The position numbers and the translations under genes were made by a program. From JBNLAN01 sp050302175 (GTDB lineage Bacteria; Pseudomonadota; Zetaproteobacteria; Mariprofundales; Mariprofundaceae), in assembly GCA_050302175.1 (NCBI GenBank), contig JBNLAN010000010.1, positions 62,001-126,000 of the forward strand: DNA of 64,000 nt. The letters run 5' to 3'. Positions 36,009 through 45,042 of the stretch are shown here, piece by piece; position 1 is the first letter of the stretch, and each line of letters opens with the position of its first letter. The notes beneath the pieces are model-generated. The model was given only the letters and a program-made list of their open reading frames with translations. It was not told the origin of the DNA and did no database searches.

Positions 36009-39000
36009 TCAGGCCATCGAGTGGAACTTCGACGGATCCTGCTGAGCCATATGCTCGTAGGTGGCCCAGCGCAAATCGGCTGCCTCCTGAGCCAGCTTCA
36101 TCAATCGCTCCGCCTCTTCCGGATGGCTCTTCTGCAGCAACTTGTAGCGCTGCTCGGTGAGCGCGTAATCCGCCACCTTCATGGTCGGGCGCGGAGAGTC
36201 GAGCACGAATGGCTTCTTGCCCGCCTGCCTGAGCGCCGGATTGTAGCGCATCAGCGGCCAGTAACCGGAAGCTACCGCCATATCCTGTTGATGCAGCCCC
36301 TGGGTCATATCGATGCCATGCGCAATGCAATGACTATAGGCAAGGATGAGCGACGGCCCCGGATAACGCTCGGCTTCGCGCATAGCCAGCAGCGTCTGCT
36401 GCGGATTACCGCCCATGGCGACACGCGCCACGTAGACATTACCGTAGGAGATCGCCTGCAGCGCGAGATCTTTCTTGCCGACCGGCTTGCCCGCCGAAGC
36501 GAACTTGGCGGTGGCACCCACAGGTGTGGACTTCGAGGCCTGACCACCGGTGTTGGAATACACCTCGGTATCGAGCACCAGCACGTTGATGTTGCGGCCC
36601 GATGCCAGCGCATGATCGAGGCCAGCAGAACCGATATCGTAGGCCCAGCCGTCACCGCCGATCAGCCAGACCGAACGCCGCACCAGATGATCAACCACGG
36701 AGAGCAGGTTTTCCGCACGCGGATCCTTCATCTCCTTCAGGCGACTCTTCAGCATGGTCACATTATCGAACTGCCGGGCGATTTCCGACCCGGTGACCTG
36801 CTCTGTGTTCATAATGGAGCTCACGAACTCATCGCCAAGTTGCGGTGCCAGCTCTTGCAAAAGCTGCATCGCCATATGCATATGATGGTCGGCGGCCAGA
36901 CGCATGCCCAGCCCGAACTCCGCATTATCTTCAAACAGTGAGTTCGACCATGCAGGCCCCCTGCCCTCCTTGTTCATCGTCCATGGAGTCGCCGGCAGGT
37001 TGCCGCCATAGATCGACGAACAACCGGTAGCATTGGCCACCAGCAGACGCGGGCCGAAGAGCTGGGTCAGCAGGCGCACATAAGGGGTTTCACCGCAGCC
37101 TGCACAGGCACCGGAGAACTCGAACAGCGGCTCCAGGAACTGCGCACCGCGCACCGATGAATAATCGATATTGGCGCGATCATTGACCGGCAGTGTTTCG
37201 AAGAACTCGATGTTCTGTTTGCTCTGCTCGAGAATCGGAGCCTTGGCGGTCATGTTGATCGCCTTGCGGCTGTTATCGGCCGGATCGAGCGCCGGGCAGG
37301 CGTTGACACACATTTCGCAGCCGGTGCAATCCTCGGCGTAGATCTGCAAGGTATAACGCGTTTCAGGGAAGCCGCGTGCCGAAACAGGAGCGGACTGGAA
37401 CCCCTCGTTGGCATCCTCCAGCAGATCCTCATGGTAGAACTTGGCGCGAATCACACTGTGCGGACAGACGAACGAGCAGTTACCGCACTGGATACAGAGA
37501 TCGGGCTCCCACTGCGGAATAAAATCGGCGATGTTCCGTTTCTCCCACTGCGAGGAGCCTGAAGGGTAAGTGCCATCCACAGGCAGCTTGGAGACCGGCA
37601 AATCATCGCCGGTGCCGGCCAGCATCGGGCCGATCACATCGCGCACGAATTCCGGTGCCTTCGGCGATACCACAGGGTGCATACCGGCCTTGCTCGATAC
37701 CGCTTTCGGCACATCCACCTTGTAGAGATGATCGAGTGCTGCATCCACGGCCTTGAAGTTCTGCTGGATCACCTCCGCACCCTTCTTGGCATAGGTCTTC
37801 TCGATCGCCTTCTTGATCTGGGCAATCGCCTCCTTCTTCGGCAGCACGCCGGAGAGGGCGAAGAAACAGGTCTGCATGATGGTATTGATACGGCGACCCA
37901 TACCGGCATTGCGTGCCACAGTGGAGGCATCGATCACATGGAGCTGGATGGCCTTATCGATGATCGCCTGCTGCACCGGAGCGGGCAACTCATTCCATAC
38001 TTCGCCTGCACCCACAGGTGAATTGAGCAGAAATACCGCGCCTTTGGCCGCATGCCTGAGCATATCGATCTGGCTGACGAAATTGAATTTGTGGCAGGCG
38101 ACGAAATTGGCCGATTCGATCAGATACGGAGCCCGGATCGGATCAGGGCCGAAACGGAGATGCGAGACCGTCTGCGAGCCCGCCTTCTTCGAGTCGTAAA
38201 CGAAATAGCCCTGGCAATAGAGATCGGTGTTATCACCGATGATCTTGATGCTGTTCTTGTTGGCCGATACGGTGCCATCGGAACCGAGGCCGAAGAAGAG
38301 CGCGCGGGTAACGTTATCCGGCTCAATATTGAAGCTGTGGTCCACCTCCAGCGAAGTGTGGCTCACATCATCGTGAATGCCGATGGTGAAGTGCTTCTTC
38401 GGCTTGGCCTGCTGAAGATTCTCATACACCGCCTTGACCATCGCCGGGGTGAACTCCTTGGATGAGAGGCCATAACGGCCACCGACAATGCGGGGCATAT
38501 GCGAAAACTCGCCATCCGCCACCATTTCGGCCATCGCAGTCACCACATCCTGATAGAGCGGCTCACCGGCGGCACCCGGCTCCTTGGTGCGGTCGAGCAC
38601 ACCGACGGCCTTCACCGACTTCGGCATGGCCGCAATGAGATGATGCGCAGAGAACGGACGGAACAGGCGCACAGTGATCACACCGAACTTCGCACCCTCT
38701 GCATTCAACACCTTGATGGTCTCTTCAACAGTCTGAGAACCCGAGCCCATCATCACGATCACCTGCTCGGCATCCGGCGCACCAAAATAATCGAACAGGC
38801 GATAATCGCGACCGGTCAATGCGGCAAACTGGTCCATCGTCTCCTGCATAATGCCAGGCACAGCAGCGTAGAACGGATTCGCCGATTCACGGCCCTGGAA
38901 GTAGACGTCCGGATTCTGCGCAGTACCGCGAATAAACGGGTTGGAGGGATTCAATGCGCGCTCGCGATGCGCAAACACCAGCTTGTCGTCGATCATGGCG

Positions 39001-39587
39001 CGGATGGTTTCATCCGGAATCATGTCGATCTTGTTAATCTCGTGCGAGGTGCGAAAGCCATCGAAGAAATTCATGAACGGCACGCGTGCCTTGAGTGTCG
39101 CCGCATGCGCGATCAGCGCCGAATCGTGCGCCTCCTGCACCGAGCTCGATGCCAGCATGGCAAAGCCGGTGGAGCGCGCCGCCATCACATCCTGATGGTC
39201 GCCGAAGATGGAGAGGCCCTGTGCCGCCAGCGAACGCGCCGCCACATGGAAAACAGTGGAGGTGAGCTCACCCGCGATCTTGTACATATTCGGGATCATC
39301 AACAGCAGGCCCTGCGAGGCGGTGAAGGTGGTGGTGAGCGCGCCGGTCTGCAGCGCGCCGTGCGCGGTACCGGCAGCACCGCCCTCCGACTGCATTTCGA
39401 TCACATCCGGCACAGTGCCGAAGATATTCTTCACACCCTGCGACGACCACACATCGCACAGCTCCGCCATGTCGGACGACGGCGTGATCGGGTAGATCGA
39501 TGCTACCTCGCTAACGCGATAAGCGACGTGGGCGACAGCGGTGCCGCCATCAATGGCCGATTGCTTGAATTTCATTTTCTTACTCAT
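36009..39587 (-). CDS. nifJ: Pyruvate:ferredoxin (flavodoxin) oxidoreductase
   Basis: A 1192-residue single-chain enzyme linking pyruvate, CoA and ferredoxin. Domain order is typical: the N-terminal IYPITPSSDMAE region, the gamma-type domain, two 4Fe-4S clusters (CIQCGNCSFVCP near residue 690, CTGCEMCVNACP near 745), then the TPP domain with CAGCGETPY near 820 and GGDGWAYDIG near 965. The start at 39587 overlaps the stop of the upstream GltD-like gene as ATGA. Direction (pyruvate oxidation or CO2-fixing synthesis) is not set by sequence. The partner gene suggests exchange with NAD(P)H. Confidence 0.96.
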   Translation of the reverse strand: MSKKMKFKQSAIDGGTAVAHVAYRVSEVASIYPITPSSDMAELCDVWSSQGVKNIFGTVPDVIEMQSEGGAAGTAHGALQTGALTTTFTASQGLLLMIPNMYKIAGELTSTVFHVAARSLAAQGLSIFGDHQDVMAARSTGFAMLASSSVQEAHDSALIAHAATLKARVPFMNFFDGFRTSHEINKIDMIPDETIRAMIDDKLVFAHRERALNPSNPFIRGTAQNPDVYFQGRESANPFYAAVPGIMQETMDQFAALTGRDYRLFDYFGAPDAEQVIVMMGSGSQTVEETIKVLNAEGAKFGVITVRLFRPFSAHHLIAAMPKSVKAVGVLDRTKEPGAAGEPLYQDVVTAMAEMVADGEFSHMPRIVGGRYGLSSKEFTPAMVKAVYENLQQAKPKKHFTIGIHDDVSHTSLEVDHSFNIEPDNVTRALFFGLGSDGTVSANKNSIKIIGDNTDLYCQGYFVYDSKKAGSQTVSHLRFGPDPIRAPYLIESANFVACHKFNFVSQIDMLRHAAKGAVFLLNSPVGAGEVWNELPAPVQQAIIDKAIQLHVIDASTVARNAGMGRRINTIMQTCFFALSGVLPKKEAIAQIKKAIEKTYAKKGAEVIQQNFKAVDAALDHLYKVDVPKAVSSKAGMHPVVSPKAPEFVRDVIGPMLAGTGDDLPVSKLPVDGTYPSGSSQWEKRNIADFIPQWEPDLCIQCGNCSFVCPHSVIRAKFYHEDLLEDANEGFQSAPVSARGFPETRYTLQIYAEDCTGCEMCVNACPALDPADNSRKAINMTAKAPILEQSKQNIEFFETLPVNDRANIDYSSVRGAQFLEPLFEFSGACAGCGETPYVRLLTQLFGPRLLVANATGCSSIYGGNLPATPWTMNKEGRGPAWSNSLFEDNAEFGLGMRLAADHHMHMAMQLLQELAPQLGDEFVSSIMNTEQVTGSEIARQFDNVTMLKSRLKEMKDPRAENLLSVVDHLVRRSVWLIGGDGWAYDIGSAGLDHALASGRNINVLVLDTEVYSNTGGQASKSTPVGATAKFASAGKPVGKKDLALQAISYGNVYVARVAMGGNPQQTLLAMREAERYPGPSLILAYSHCIAHGIDMTQGLHQQDMAVASGYWPLMRYNPALRQAGKKPFVLDSPRPTMKVADYALTEQRYKLLQKSHPEEAERLMKLAQEAADLRWATYEHMAQQDPSKFHSMA

Positions 39588-41233
39588 GAGTTCTGCCCAC
39601 CCGCAACACTTTCTTCTTTCACCATTTCGATGGCATGGCATGGGCACTGCTCATAACAGACCGCACAGCCGGTGCATTTGTCGTAGTCGTATTTGTAGCG
39701 ATTGCCTTTGCCGAGCTTGATCACTGCCTCCTCGGGGCAGGAGCCGTAGCAGCCATCGCACTCGAAGCAGTTGCCGCAGGAGAGGCAACGCTTGGCTTCA
39801 AACTGCGCCTCTTTTTCGGTCAGCCCCTGCATGATCTCCTGGAAGCCGCCCAGACGCTCCTCGACCGACAGATGCGGCTGCGCACTCTTCGGTGCATTGG
39901 TGCGATACCAGAGGTGCAGCTTCTCATGGCCAACGATCGGATGCTTCTCCGCAGCCTTGTAGGTTTCACCCCTGAGCCAGGCATCGATATGGCGGGCTGC
40001 TTTTTTGCCATGGCCGGTGGCGATGGTTACCGAGCGCTCGCTTGGTACCATATCCCCACCTGCAAAAACACCTTCAGCACCCGTCATCATGTTCGGATCA
40101 ACGATCACAGTGCCGTCACGGTTGAACTCAATACCCTTCACATTGCCAAGGAAGCCGGTATCGGTGTCCTGGCCAACGGCGAGAATCAGCGCATCCGCCT
40201 CCAGCGTTTCAAACTTACCGGTTGGCTGTGGCCGGCCGCTCTCGTCCAGCTCCATCACCTCAACCTTGAATGTGGTGGCATCGATCTCTTTAATGGTGCG
40301 AAGCCAGTTGATCTTCACACCCTCTTCCATGGCCTCGTCGGCCTCAAATTCATGTGCGGCCATATTGGCGCGGTCGCGACGATAGATAATCACCGCCTCT
40401 TCGGCACCAAGGCGCTTGGCAGTGCGCGCCGCATCCATGGCGGTATTGCCGCCACCGTAGATGGCAACACGGCGTCCGAGCTTCGGCGCCTCGCCCCGAT
40501 CAACATCGCGCAGGAAACTCACCGCATCCATCATCTTGCCCGCATCGCGGCTCGGAATATCGATCTTCTTGGAGATATGCGCACCCACAGCAATAAACAC
40601 TGCCGAGAAACCGCCCTTCTTCTTTTCAGCCAGCACATCCTCAACACGGTGGTTACAGACGATTTTCACACCCATGCGCTCCACACGGGCGATTTCGTCT
40701 GCCAGCTCCTTGCGCGGCATACGATAGGCAGGAATGCCGAAATGAATCATGCCACCTGCCACAGGGCCTGCTTCAAAGATGGTCACTTCATGGCCCAGAC
40801 GGGTCAGATGATAAGCTGCGGAAAGTCCGGAGGGGCCTGCGCCCACCACCATCACCTTCTTGCCGCCCGGCTTCTTCTCGAACTTCGGCTCCCAGCCTTT
40901 TTCCAGAGCAAGGTCGCCAAGGAAACGCTCCACTGCGTGGATGCTCACTTCCTGATCGGTCAGGGTGCGATTGCAGGCGGTTTCGCACGGGTGATAGCAA
41001 ACGCGGCCATGCACGCCGGGGAAGGGATTATTCTCGATCAGCTTCTGGAAGGCAGCCTCGTAATTGCCCTCCTGCGCCAGTGCCAGCCAGGCCTGGATAT
41101 CTTCACCCGCAGGGCATGCATGGTTGCATGGCGGTAGAAAATCCATGTAAACGGGAATCTGAGATCGGTGGGCACCAGTGCCTGAATCATGCTTCGTCAG
41201 GTCCAGACTGGCGGTCATATCCTTTTTGGTCAT
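39584..41233 (-). CDS. GltD-like FAD/NAD(P) oxidoreductase with 4Fe-4S domains
   Basis: A 549-residue protein like the small subunit of glutamate synthase. The N-terminal cluster domain has CNHACPAGED and CYHPCETACNR; FAD and NAD(P) sites are VVGAGPSGLSAAYHL (near 130) and YGGGNTAMDAART (near 262); the C-terminal 2[4Fe-4S] domain has CLSCGNCFECDGC and CTGCAVCYEQCPC. No glutamate synthase large subunit is nearby. Overlap with nifJ suggests it moves electrons between NAD(P)H and the ferredoxin used by pyruvate:ferredoxin oxidoreductase. Confidence 0.88.
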   Translation of the reverse strand: MTKKDMTASLDLTKHDSGTGAHRSQIPVYMDFLPPCNHACPAGEDIQAWLALAQEGNYEAAFQKLIENNPFPGVHGRVCYHPCETACNRTLTDQEVSIHAVERFLGDLALEKGWEPKFEKKPGGKKVMVVGAGPSGLSAAYHLTRLGHEVTIFEAGPVAGGMIHFGIPAYRMPRKELADEIARVERMGVKIVCNHRVEDVLAEKKKGGFSAVFIAVGAHISKKIDIPSRDAGKMMDAVSFLRDVDRGEAPKLGRRVAIYGGGNTAMDAARTAKRLGAEEAVIIYRRDRANMAAHEFEADEAMEEGVKINWLRTIKEIDATTFKVEVMELDESGRPQPTGKFETLEADALILAVGQDTDTGFLGNVKGIEFNRDGTVIVDPNMMTGAEGVFAGGDMVPSERSVTIATGHGKKAARHIDAWLRGETYKAAEKHPIVGHEKLHLWYRTNAPKSAQPHLSVEERLGGFQEIMQGLTEKEAQFEAKRCLSCGNCFECDGCYGSCPEEAVIKLGKGNRYKYDYDKCTGCAVCYEQCPCHAIEMVKEESVAGGQNS

Positions 41234-41353
41234 AACACTCTCGCTTGGATGGATGGAATCAGATGCGGCGAACGATAACACCCCGTCACTTTATTTCACA
41301 GTCCCCGGCGCCCTTTGAATCCGAAGGTTGGGAAATATAGTTTTTAGGGTTAT

Positions 41354-42565
41354 TCAGTTTTCTCCCTGCAGCCTGCCAACTACTGCAGCACCCACCGCAT
41401 CGCCAAAGACATTGATCGTGGTACGGCAACGATCGAGGAACCAATCCACCGCCAGAATCAATCCTATGCCCTCCAGCGGCAGACCTACAGCTTCCAGCAC
41501 GATTACCATGGTCACCAACCCTGCCTCAGGGATTCCGGCAGCACCGATCGCTGCCATAGTGGCCGTGAGCAACACCACCAGCTGCTGCCCCATCGAGAGA
41601 TCGATGCCCATCGCCTGCGCGATAAACAGCACCGCCACAGCCTCATACAGGGCAGTGCCATCCATATTGATGGTGGCCCCGAGCGGCAGCACGAAGCGCC
41701 GCGCATTCTCAGGCACCTCCGCGAGCTTCACCCCCTCCATGGTGAGCGGCAAGGTGGCGCTGCTGGAGGAGGTGGAAAATGCCGTGATCAGCGCCGTGCC
41801 GATATGCCCCAAATACTCTGTAACCTTGCGACGGGCCAGCAGCATTAGCAGCAGGCAGAGCACCCCGGCATGCGCCAAAAGCCCCGCCATCACCGTGAAC
41901 ACATATTTCGCCAGCCCTGCCAGCTGCGCAAAAAAGGCCTCCCCACCACCTGCCGCACCGAGCCTTGAAGCGATCAGGGCGAAGACACCAATCGGCGCAA
42001 GCCACATGATCCACTCCACCATCTTCATCATGGCATCGTTCAGCCCCTCGAAGAAACGGAACACCGGCGCACCGCGCTCGCCCAGCGTGGAGAGTGCTGC
42101 GGCAAATACGATGCAGAACACGATGATGGGCAACAGCTTCATCTCGGCGGCTGCCGCGATGATATTGGGATGCACAAGCGAGAGGATCAGATCGGTGAGC
42201 CCCACGTCGCCCGCTTTTCTGGCGGGCTCGGAGAGCTCGCCCAAGGGCACGCCCACGCCGGGCTGGAAGAGATTGGCCATGACGAGGCCGATGGAGACGG
42301 CGATGAAGGTGGTGACGGCATAATAGCCGACACTGATGCCGCCGAGGCGCCCCAGCTTGCGCACATCGCCTAAGCCTGCCACGCCGGTGATCACACTCGC
42401 CGCCACCAGCGGCACGATCAGCATCTTCAGCGCGGTGAGGAAAAGCTCGCCCAGCCATGCCACCGAGAGCATTGCATCGCCCCAGACATAGCCCGAGATG
42501 CCACCGACGAGGATGCCGGCCAGCATCAGCCACATCAGCAGGTGTTCACGAAAACGGTTCAGCAT
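41354..42565 (-). CDS. Dicarboxylate/amino acid:cation symporter (DAACS)
   Basis: A 403-residue transporter of the GltP/DctA family with about eight membrane helices and re-entrant loops. The serine-rich motif AFSTSSSSATLPLT and the NMDGTALYEAV cation/substrate region are intact. It carries acidic amino acids or C4-dicarboxylates with Na+ or H+. The start at 42565 gives the usual N-terminus; the longer frame overlaps the next gene. Confidence 0.9.
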   Translation of the reverse strand: MLNRFREHLLMWLMLAGILVGGISGYVWGDAMLSVAWLGELFLTALKMLIVPLVAASVITGVAGLGDVRKLGRLGGISVGYYAVTTFIAVSIGLVMANLFQPGVGVPLGELSEPARKAGDVGLTDLILSLVHPNIIAAAAEMKLLPIIVFCIVFAAALSTLGERGAPVFRFFEGLNDAMMKMVEWIMWLAPIGVFALIASRLGAAGGGEAFFAQLAGLAKYVFTVMAGLLAHAGVLCLLLMLLARRKVTEYLGHIGTALITAFSTSSSSATLPLTMEGVKLAEVPENARRFVLPLGATINMDGTALYEAVAVLFIAQAMGIDLSMGQQLVVLLTATMAAIGAAGIPEAGLVTMVIVLEAVGLPLEGIGLILAVDWFLDRCRTTINVFGDAVGAAVVGRLQGEN

Positions 42566-42618
42566 GCCATCAACCCTGCCCGCAGGTTTGATGCAGGTAA
42601 ACCGCGGGCGGGCGGACG

Positions 42619-44019
42619 TCAGTTTCGTATCAGCGCGATGCGATAATCGGAGAATCTCTTTTTCAGCACTTTCGACATCACCCATATCTGGGTCCAGATC
42701 GATACCACCATGCCGAATAATCCGCTCACGCCCATGATCGCGGGCATCCAGACCTTCATCTCGGCCTGATCAACACCCAGCGATGCGACCACGACCCCGA
42801 CGGCAATACCGAGCACTACACCGACGATGATGGAAAACAGCAGCAGATATATCATGATTCGCCACGTCCAGGCCCACCATACCGTGGCGGCGCGGCCAAA
42901 AGTTACTTCCAATTCTTGCATAGTTGTCTCCTCATTGTCTGGAAAGCCGCTCATCGATTGTGCAGGCCGTTTCCGGCCTTTCTCGGTACGCTCCAGATAT
43001 AATACGAACAGGGCGAGCACCCCGCTCACCGCCAATACACCCCATCCGCCGAATTGCATGGATTCCAGTGCATGCTGTTTTTCGCGCACTGCAGTGAAAT
43101 ATTCGACAAGGCCCTCACCTTCGAAGTTGCCGGTATCCCGACCATCCGGACTGATCATGGCGATACGCGCCGGATTCTGGACAGCTACTAACACTGCCTC
43201 GCCAAAAGGTTCGAACACCACCGGGTCATTCCCCGAACTCAGTTCGATTTCCTGGATCTTGTTGCCGTGCAGATCATATCGGGTCACCCAATTGCTGGTG
43301 AACATATTGCCACCCTCGATGGTCCACAGTTCGTCTCCACGCTTGATAACACCCATTGGAAAACATTCGACTGTGAAACCCTCGACACCGTCCGACTGAA
43401 CCGAGCCCTCCTGGATAGAGGAAGATGAGACGACAAACCGACGGTGATTGGTGTCCGAAATAACCAGCCTGCCATCCTCCAGTGCCCACATATCGTTCGG
43501 GTAGAGGACACCCCTTGAATCCACCGCCACTTCACTCTGGTATTTTCCATCGAGATCGTACTTTTCGATGCGCTGCTTCCAGGAGTTGGCGAGATAAACC
43601 GTCTCCCTTGCCTTATCAAAAGCCAGCTTCACCGAATTGGCCTCGATATCACTATTAACGCCAGATGGGTGGATGAAAGGCTTGCATTTCATTGCCGCCA
43701 GGTTGCAACGATGCACCACACCATCACCAGCTTCGGCCAATAACAGACCGCCATCCGGCAACAACTGCATATCGCTGGCAATCTCGCTCAGGCCCAGAGA
43801 GGACAACGGGATAGATTCAAGAAGTGCTCCGTTCCTGTCCGCAATCAATAAATCCTTACGCGTGGCGATTGCCATGCGCCCATCATCGAGACCTTCCAGT
43901 GCCGTCGGCGCCGCGATATCGATCTCTTGCGCGGACACCCACAGAATCAGGCCGACCCCCGCGGCGATCCCTAGCATCACCACAACCGCAAGTAAATTTT
44001 TAAGAACTGTTCTATTCAA
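42619..44019 (-). CDS. Membrane-anchored beta-propeller-like protein
   Basis: A 466-residue protein of no family I can name. One N-terminal membrane helix (about 5-30) is followed by a periplasmic part (about 35-320) with NHL/SMP-30-like strands (AFDKARETVYLANSW, YPNDMWALEDGRLVISDTN), then a helix near 335-355 and a C-terminal domain with three helices. The start is probably TTG at 44019: GGGAGAG lies 4 bases upstream, and the GTG further up at 44133 has no such site. Function unknown; a sensor or scaffold is possible. Confidence 0.65.
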   Translation of the reverse strand: MNRTVLKNLLAVVVMLGIAAGVGLILWVSAQEIDIAAPTALEGLDDGRMAIATRKDLLIADRNGALLESIPLSSLGLSEIASDMQLLPDGGLLLAEAGDGVVHRCNLAAMKCKPFIHPSGVNSDIEANSVKLAFDKARETVYLANSWKQRIEKYDLDGKYQSEVAVDSRGVLYPNDMWALEDGRLVISDTNHRRFVVSSSSIQEGSVQSDGVEGFTVECFPMGVIKRGDELWTIEGGNMFTSNWVTRYDLHGNKIQEIELSSGNDPVVFEPFGEAVLVAVQNPARIAMISPDGRDTGNFEGEGLVEYFTAVREKQHALESMQFGGWGVLAVSGVLALFVLYLERTEKGRKRPAQSMSGFPDNEETTMQELEVTFGRAATVWWAWTWRIMIYLLLFSIIVGVVLGIAVGVVVASLGVDQAEMKVWMPAIMGVSGLFGMVVSIWTQIWVMSKVLKKRFSDYRIALIRN

Positions 44020-44201
44020 ATCGCTCTCCCAATAACGGACTCCCCATCTCGCAGCCGGGAACTTCAACTGATCGCCTTTCGTTGTCAAGATTGTTTCCCA
44101 TCTAGGATCAGGAGAAAAACCTGATTCCGGCACATTGGGAAAGTTGCCACAGCTGAAAAATTGTCGCAGTCTGCGAAAATCGCTGCCGGACGGGAGGAAC
44201 C

Positions 44202-44543
44202 ATGCTCAGGAATATTGGACTGACGACACTCTTCGCACTGCTATTGTGCACGCAGGCCGTGGCCGGCACCTTCTCGGTTACCAGTTCGGCGCCGAAGAGC
44301 GGCCCGCAGGTGGAGCTCTACGCCACCAGCTGGTGTGGCTACTGCAAAAAGGCCCGTGCCTTCTTCAACGCCCGTGGCATCAAGTTCACCGAATATGATA
44401 TCGAGAAAGACGCGCGCGCCGCCGCTCGCAAGCAGCAGCTCGACCCGAACGGCCGTGGCGTGCCGTTTGCCGTGATCAACGGCCAAAAAATCAGCGGCTT
44501 TTCGGAAGCACTCTACCAACAGGCACTCGAATCGGCGCAGTAA
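44202..44543 (+). CDS. Exported glutaredoxin-like protein
   Basis: A 113-residue protein with a signal peptide (about 1-21) and a glutaredoxin fold: SWCGYCKKA active site, VPFAVING with the cis-Pro, and ISGFSEAL. It probably reduces disulfides or mixed disulfides in the periplasm. GGAGG lies 3 bases before the ATG. It is divergent from the propeller-like gene. Confidence 0.85.
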   Translation: MLRNIGLTTLFALLLCTQAVAGTFSVTSSAPKSGPQVELYATSWCGYCKKARAFFNARGIKFTEYDIEKDARAAARKQQLDPNGRGVPFAVINGQKISGFSEALYQQALESAQ

Positions 44544-44578
44544 TAAGAAAGGCCGTCCGCTTTGGCCTGCAATTGCCC

Positions 44579-45025
44579 TCAGCCGTACAGTCGAGCCAGC
44601 AGGCCTGCAATCACTGCAACAGCCAATTGGGTGCACAACAGTGCTGCCTGATACTTCAGTAAGCGCACCACCCCTCTCAACCGCTCATCCAGATCGCGCC
44701 CGGCCTTGCTTGCGGGCATCAGTTTCAATCCGATCAACGCACGATCCAGATCTTGCAATTTATCCGGGCTGATAACGACAGATGTAAGCAAAACGTGATC
44801 AAAGCCCACGCGCACGGCAAACCACACTTCGGCCAATCCAACAGCAATCACAGATAGGATCGCCAGCAGCCACAGGGATGAAAGCGGCCCGGGAAGCATC
44901 GGCGCGGCCAGCAATATTGCTGTTGCGATCAAAGTTGTCGCGACCGAGAGCCAATGAATCTTCGCGTGCTGCTCCAATAATGCAGCACAACTTGCGATGC
45001 TCGCCAAGGCAGTATCCTTATCCAT
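44579..45025 (-). CDS. Small membrane protein of unknown function
   Basis: A 148-residue protein with hydrophobic segments at about 25-45, 48-70 and 125-146, and a charged cytoplasmic part between (RDLDERLRGVVRLLKYQ). I do not recognise the family. It follows the ynbD-like gene by 17 bases on the same strand and may belong to that lipid operon. Confidence 0.55.
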   Translation of the reverse strand: MDKDTALASIASCAALLEQHAKIHWLSVATTLIATAILLAAPMLPGPLSSLWLLAILSVIAVGLAEVWFAVRVGFDHVLLTSVVISPDKLQDLDRALIGLKLMPASKAGRDLDERLRGVVRLLKYQAALLCTQLAVAVIAGLLARLYG

Positions 45026-45042
45026 CTATCACCACCCGACCA

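Noticed and set aside
38499..39656. Plus-strand frame of 385 codons
   Set aside because: Antisense of the 5' part of nifJ, which is strongly conserved.
39635..41137. Plus-strand frame of 500 codons
   Set aside because: Antisense of the GltD-like gene. The minus-strand protein has all FAD, NAD(P) and Fe-S motifs; the plus frame is open only through codon bias.
41709..42533. Minus-strand frame of 274 codons inside the symporter gene
   Set aside because: A shifted frame of the DAACS transporter. It is Arg/His/Gly-rich and lacks membrane segments.
44544..44578. Possible terminator after the glutaredoxin gene
   Set aside because: AGGCC/GGCCT can pair but no T-run follows, so it is too weak to list.
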